Below are positions 7,803 to 9,282 of a stretch of 9,282 nucleotides of DNA, piece after piece. Source of the stretch: Mailhella massiliensis. GTDB taxonomy: Bacteria > Desulfobacterota > Desulfovibrionia > Desulfovibrionales > Desulfovibrionaceae. The position numbers were made by a program, and so were the translations under genes. A model generated the notes under the pieces. That model was given only the letters and a program-made list of their open reading frames with translations. It searched no databases and was not told the DNA's origin. The stretch is taken from the NCBI RefSeq assembly GCF_020741395.1, contig NZ_DYZA01000240.1:1-9282 (forward strand), in the 5' to 3' direction. Each line of letters starts with the position of its first letter. Position 1 is the stretch's first letter.

Positions 7803-8282
7803 TCACTCTCCGGGTACGGCCACAGACAACGCGCCGGAAACGCCGTCCATAAACACCGTCTGCATGGGACTCGCCACTTCGGGCAGCCCCGCATACACGT
7901 TGCGGCCGATGATACGCCAACGGTATATCTCCCCCTTGAACGCGGGCCGGTATACAAAACTGAACGATGAACCGTCCTCACTCTCCCAGGCATCCCGCGA
8001 GTCCACCCGATACTGATCCTGCGCCAGAAAAGGACAACCCTCACAAAGCTCGCCGTCTACTGCCTGCATCTCCAGAACCATGTACTCCATGTTCTGCGAC
8101 GCCCCCGTCACCGTGCCCTGAAACGTGATGCTCCCGTCCGCCGCAGCCTCAGCCCGCAATGCCCCAAACGCAAACTCGTCCACCGAATAGTCGGGTATCG
8201 GCGCTCCCTTGCGGCCGCATCCGCCAAACAACACAAAAACACAAAACGAAAAGGCCAGAAAAACAACAAGTCTTCTCTTCAT
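7803..8282 (-). CDS. Small outer-membrane-type lipoprotein, function unknown
   Basis: A 159-residue predicted lipoprotein. The N-terminus MKRR is followed by a hydrophobic core (5-19) and a lipobox ending FGGC, so Cys22 would be the lipidated residue. The residue after it is Gly, not Asp, consistent with sorting to the outer membrane. The post-cleavage CGRKGAPIPD resembles the start of short GCGxKGP-type lipoproteins such as LptM/YifL, but the rest is far longer. Residues about 45-145 look like a beta-sandwich of the fibronectin type III kind (MEYMVLEMQ, SFSFVYRP, YRWRIIGRN). Cys80 and Cys83 (CEGC) could form a disulphide. The Shine-Dalgarno is a GAAGGG-like stretch upstream of ATG 8282. The gene is followed after one base by the exported-protein gene, so the two are probably one transcript with linked envelope roles. 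I cannot assign a function. Confidence 0.88.
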   Translation of the reverse strand: MKRRLVVFLAFSFCVFVLFGGCGRKGAPIPDYSVDEFAFGALRAEAAADGSITFQGTVTGASQNMEYMVLEMQAVDGELCEGCPFLAQDQYRVDSRDAWESEDGSSFSFVYRPAFKGEIYRWRIIGRNVYAGLPEVASPMQTVFMDGVSGALSVAVPGE

Positions 8283-8339
8283 CCACTATCCCTTCTGCGT
8301 TGACCGGACTCCACGTCACACCGTGTACCCTACAACCGC

Positions 8340-8368
8340 CTTTTCGGCTACCCCGCCCCTTCTGTCAA
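8340..8368 (-). promoter_or_regulatory. Weak candidate promoter of the lipoprotein operon
   Basis: On the minus strand a perfect TTGACA (8368-8363) lies about 80 bases upstream of the lipoprotein start. The hexamer 17 bases downstream is GAAAAG, a poor -10 match (3 of 6). The position is sensible and no better -10 is visible, so this rests mainly on the -35 box. Confidence 0.3.
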
Positions 8369-8400
8369 GCCCACTCCCCCAAAACCGCAAAGGCAAAAAA

Positions 8401-8432
8401 GGCAGGAAAGGCAGGAAAGGCAGGAAAGGCAG
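8401..8432. repeat. 9-bp tandem repeat, about 3.5 units
   Basis: The unit GGCAGGAAA is repeated exactly three times (8401-8427), followed by a partial GGCAG. A related A-rich stretch (AAAGGCAAAAAA) lies just before it. Perfect identity between units suggests recent slippage, so copy number may vary between strains. In the plus frame it would encode KGRKGRKGRKG, but there is no supported gene. Confidence 0.9.
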
Positions 8433-8449
8433 CCGGGGCGCTGCCCCGG
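8433..8449. repeat. GC hairpin abutting the tandem repeat
   Basis: CCGGGGC, loop GCT, GCCCCGG is a perfect 7-bp inverted repeat starting right after the last partial tandem unit. No T tract follows on either side, so it is not an intrinsic terminator. Confidence 0.75.
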
Positions 8450-8457
8450 GCCCCGCC

Positions 8458-8718
8458 GGGGGGAATGATTCCCCCCGAACCCCCTCATTTGGCAAACTCG
8501 CGCGCGGATTGTGCGCAAAAGCAGTGCCTTGACTCGCTTCCGGTATCCTCCTTTCCGTGCAAAAGGCGCGGCAGGGCCGACCCCCGTGCCGCCGGGCAGG
8601 CTCGCCTTGCCGTGTTGCGGCTGCCTCAGTCAGTGTGAGCGTGCACTTCGTGCCCGCTCACGCAGGCCGACTGTTTTCCGGCCGTTGCCGGAAAACAGTG
8701 ACAAAGGAAGGGATTGCA
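8458..8718 (+). repeat. Interspersed structured element, copy 1
   Basis: This is the plus-strand copy of an element found again in inverted orientation at 9011-9282. It begins with the palindrome GGGGGGAAT-g-ATTCCCCCC (8458-8476) and ends with GGATTGCA (8711-8718). Collinear identical blocks shared with copy 2 include 26 bases at 8463-8488, GTGCGCAAAA (8511-8520), ACTCGCTTCCG (8532-8542) and CGCGGCAGGGC (8567-8577). Hairpin A (8635-8661) has arms GTGAGCG/CGCTCAC, a T-C mismatch, then GCAC/GTGC with a TTC loop. Hairpin B (8670-8699) is a perfect 13-bp stem, ACTGTTTTCCGGC with GCCGGAAAACAGT, around CGTT. The purine-rich tail GTGACAAAGGAAGG follows. The family is unrecognised. Confidence 0.8.
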
Positions 8719-8800
8719 AGAAAAGAGAGGGCGTCCGGCGTGAATATCAACGGCTCTGCCCGGGGCACACGGTAGCGGTTACGCTTGCCGCCACCGGCCC

Positions 8801-8867
8801 GGAGCGTTGAGAAAGGGTAATCCTCCGCCGAGAAAAGCGGCGTTGAGAAAGAGCCCGGCAACGCTCC
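8801..8867. repeat. Nested inverted and direct repeats
   Basis: GGAGCGTTG (8801-8809) and CAACGCTCC (8859-8867) form a perfect 9-bp outer stem. Inside it, CGCCG (8826-8830) and CGGCG (8838-8842) form a small hairpin with a 7-base loop. The 12-base GCGTTGAGAAAG occurs at 8804-8815 and again at 8840-8851. This is not part of the element copies on either side. No function is evident. Confidence 0.65.
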
Positions 8868-8879
8868 CTTATTTTTTCC

Positions 8880-8913
8880 TCCTTCCCTTATCACCGTTGA
8901 CGGACGAAGCCCG
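8880..8913 (-). repeat. Truncated fragment of the structured element, copy 3
   Basis: Read on the plus strand, TTATCACCGTTGACGG followed one base later by CGAAGCCCG (8888-8913) matches copy 2 (9025-9050) at 25 of 26 positions, and the purine-rich tail is recognisable as CTTCC. Homology stops inside hairpin B, so the outer distal arm (ACCGTTG in minus-strand reading) is missing and the stem cannot form. It has the same orientation as copy 2. Confidence 0.7.
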
Positions 8914-9010
8914 GGAAGAAGTCGCGACCGGCGGCGGAACATTCCCCCGCATCCTGCCCTCCCCTCTTCTGCAACAACGGCGCGGCGCAATCCTCCACCC
9001 AAAAAAATCC

Positions 9011-9282
9011 TGCAATCCCTTCCTTTATCACCGTTGACGGGCGAAGCCCGACAACGGTCGGCCACGGCAGGTGGGCGCGGCAGCGCACACCTGCACTGAC
9101 GAGGGGCAGGCTGTGACGGGGGGCGAGCCTTCCGGCCGGGGCTACGGGAGGAACCGGCCCGAGCCCTGCCGCGACCTCCGCCTGCAAGAAGGATTCCGCA
9201 ACGGAAGCGAGTTGAAGGAGAACTTTTTGCGCACACCCCGTGCGTGAGCTTGCCCGATGAGGGGGTTCGGGGGGAATCATTC
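9011..9282 (-). repeat. Interspersed structured element, copy 2 (cut by window edge)
   Basis: This is the minus-strand copy of the element at 8458-8718. It reaches the right edge within its opening block, so the start is incomplete. Matching blocks lie in the same order: 9257-9282, 9225-9234, 9202-9212 and 9163-9173. Hairpin A (9094-9067) has arms GCAGGTG/CACCTGC, the same T-C mismatch, then GCGC/GCGC around TGCC. Hairpin B (9058-9030) has arms ACCGTTG/CAACGGT, one mismatch, then CGGGC/GCCCG around TTC. The tail GTGATAAAGGAAGGGATTGC matches copy 1 except for C to T at its fifth base. The arms differ from copy 1 while pairing is kept. Confidence 0.8.

Larger units (their letters stand above)
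8283..9282. other. Repeat- and hairpin-rich non-coding kilobase
   Basis: About 1000 bases upstream of the lipoprotein operon hold no gene I can support. The open frames here are low-complexity, shift between repeat copies, and match no family I recognise. The content is a 9-bp tandem repeat, GC-rich hairpins, two inverted copies of an approximately 260-270-bp element, a third fragment, and a nested inverted repeat, listed separately. The stretch continues past the right edge. Confidence 0.75.

Noticed and set aside
7802..8044. N-terminal extension of the exported-protein gene to a start at 8044
   Set aside because: It would overlap the lipoprotein gene by over 200 bases and put the clear signal peptide in mid-protein. 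The ATG at 7801 has its own GGAGAG site.
8458..8476. Intrinsic terminator at the GGGGGGAAT palindrome
   Set aside because: The stem is good, but no T tract follows on either strand; it is followed by GAACCCC and preceded by GC-rich sequence.
8658..9236. A 192-codon minus-strand open frame across the repeat region
   Set aside because: It runs through copies of the structured element and the spacer. The product is arginine-rich without a recognisable domain and the frame is not preserved between copies.
8891..9280. A 129-codon minus-strand frame beginning MIPPEPPH, also present in copy 1
   Set aside because: The similarity covers only the first 20 or so residues, where the DNA of the two copies is nearly identical. 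Indels then change the frame, as expected of non-coding repeats. The apparent start lies inside a palindrome.
8401..9282. CRISPR array or tRNA/rRNA genes
   Set aside because: The tandem units are 9 bp with no spacers, and the larger repeats are inverted and diverged. I see no cloverleaf, T-loop motif or rRNA signature in the intergenic regions.

Overview
This window looks like chromosomal DNA from a GC-rich Gram-negative bacterium. The protein style (a CheB/CheR fusion, a multi-PAS c-di-GMP enzyme, a CGRKG-type lipoprotein) suggests a deltaproteobacterial sulfate reducer of the Desulfovibrionaceae, possibly host-associated. That placement is inference from protein style and composition, not from a marker gene. 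All four genes I can support lie on the minus strand.

Right to left, in transcription order: (1) 8283-9282 is about 1 kb without a believable gene, rich in repeats and hairpins. (2) 8282-7115 is a two-gene unit: a 159-residue lipoprotein, then after a 1-base gap a 228-residue exported protein resembling the DUF4412/LolA-like group. (3) 7114-6650 is intergenic, with candidate intrinsic terminators for that unit, a 15-bp direct repeat, and a candidate sigma70-type promoter for the next operon. (4) 6649-2453 is a 1398-residue c-di-GMP signalling protein: intact GGDEF, three PAS-like domains, a degenerate GGDEF-like domain, a GAF-like domain, a second degenerate GGDEF, and an intact EAL. (5) 2456 to beyond base 1 is a CheB-CheR-PAS fusion whose ATG overlaps the preceding stop codon (ATGA), so the two are almost certainly co-transcribed and translationally coupled.

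The coupled pair links making and breaking c-di-GMP with a receptor-type methylesterase/methyltransferase fusion. Both proteins carry PAS-type sensory modules and neither shows a signal peptide or membrane segment in what is visible, so they probably form a cytosolic sensory circuit. The lipoprotein pair is an envelope unit of unknown function.

The least explained sequence is the right-hand kilobase. Two diverged copies of an approximately 260-270-bp element lie in inverted orientation (8458-8718 plus, 9011-9282 minus), with a fragment of a third between them. The copies share blocks of identity. Two hairpins have kept their pairing although the arm sequences changed, which suggests that structure rather than coding has been conserved. 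I do not recognise the family.
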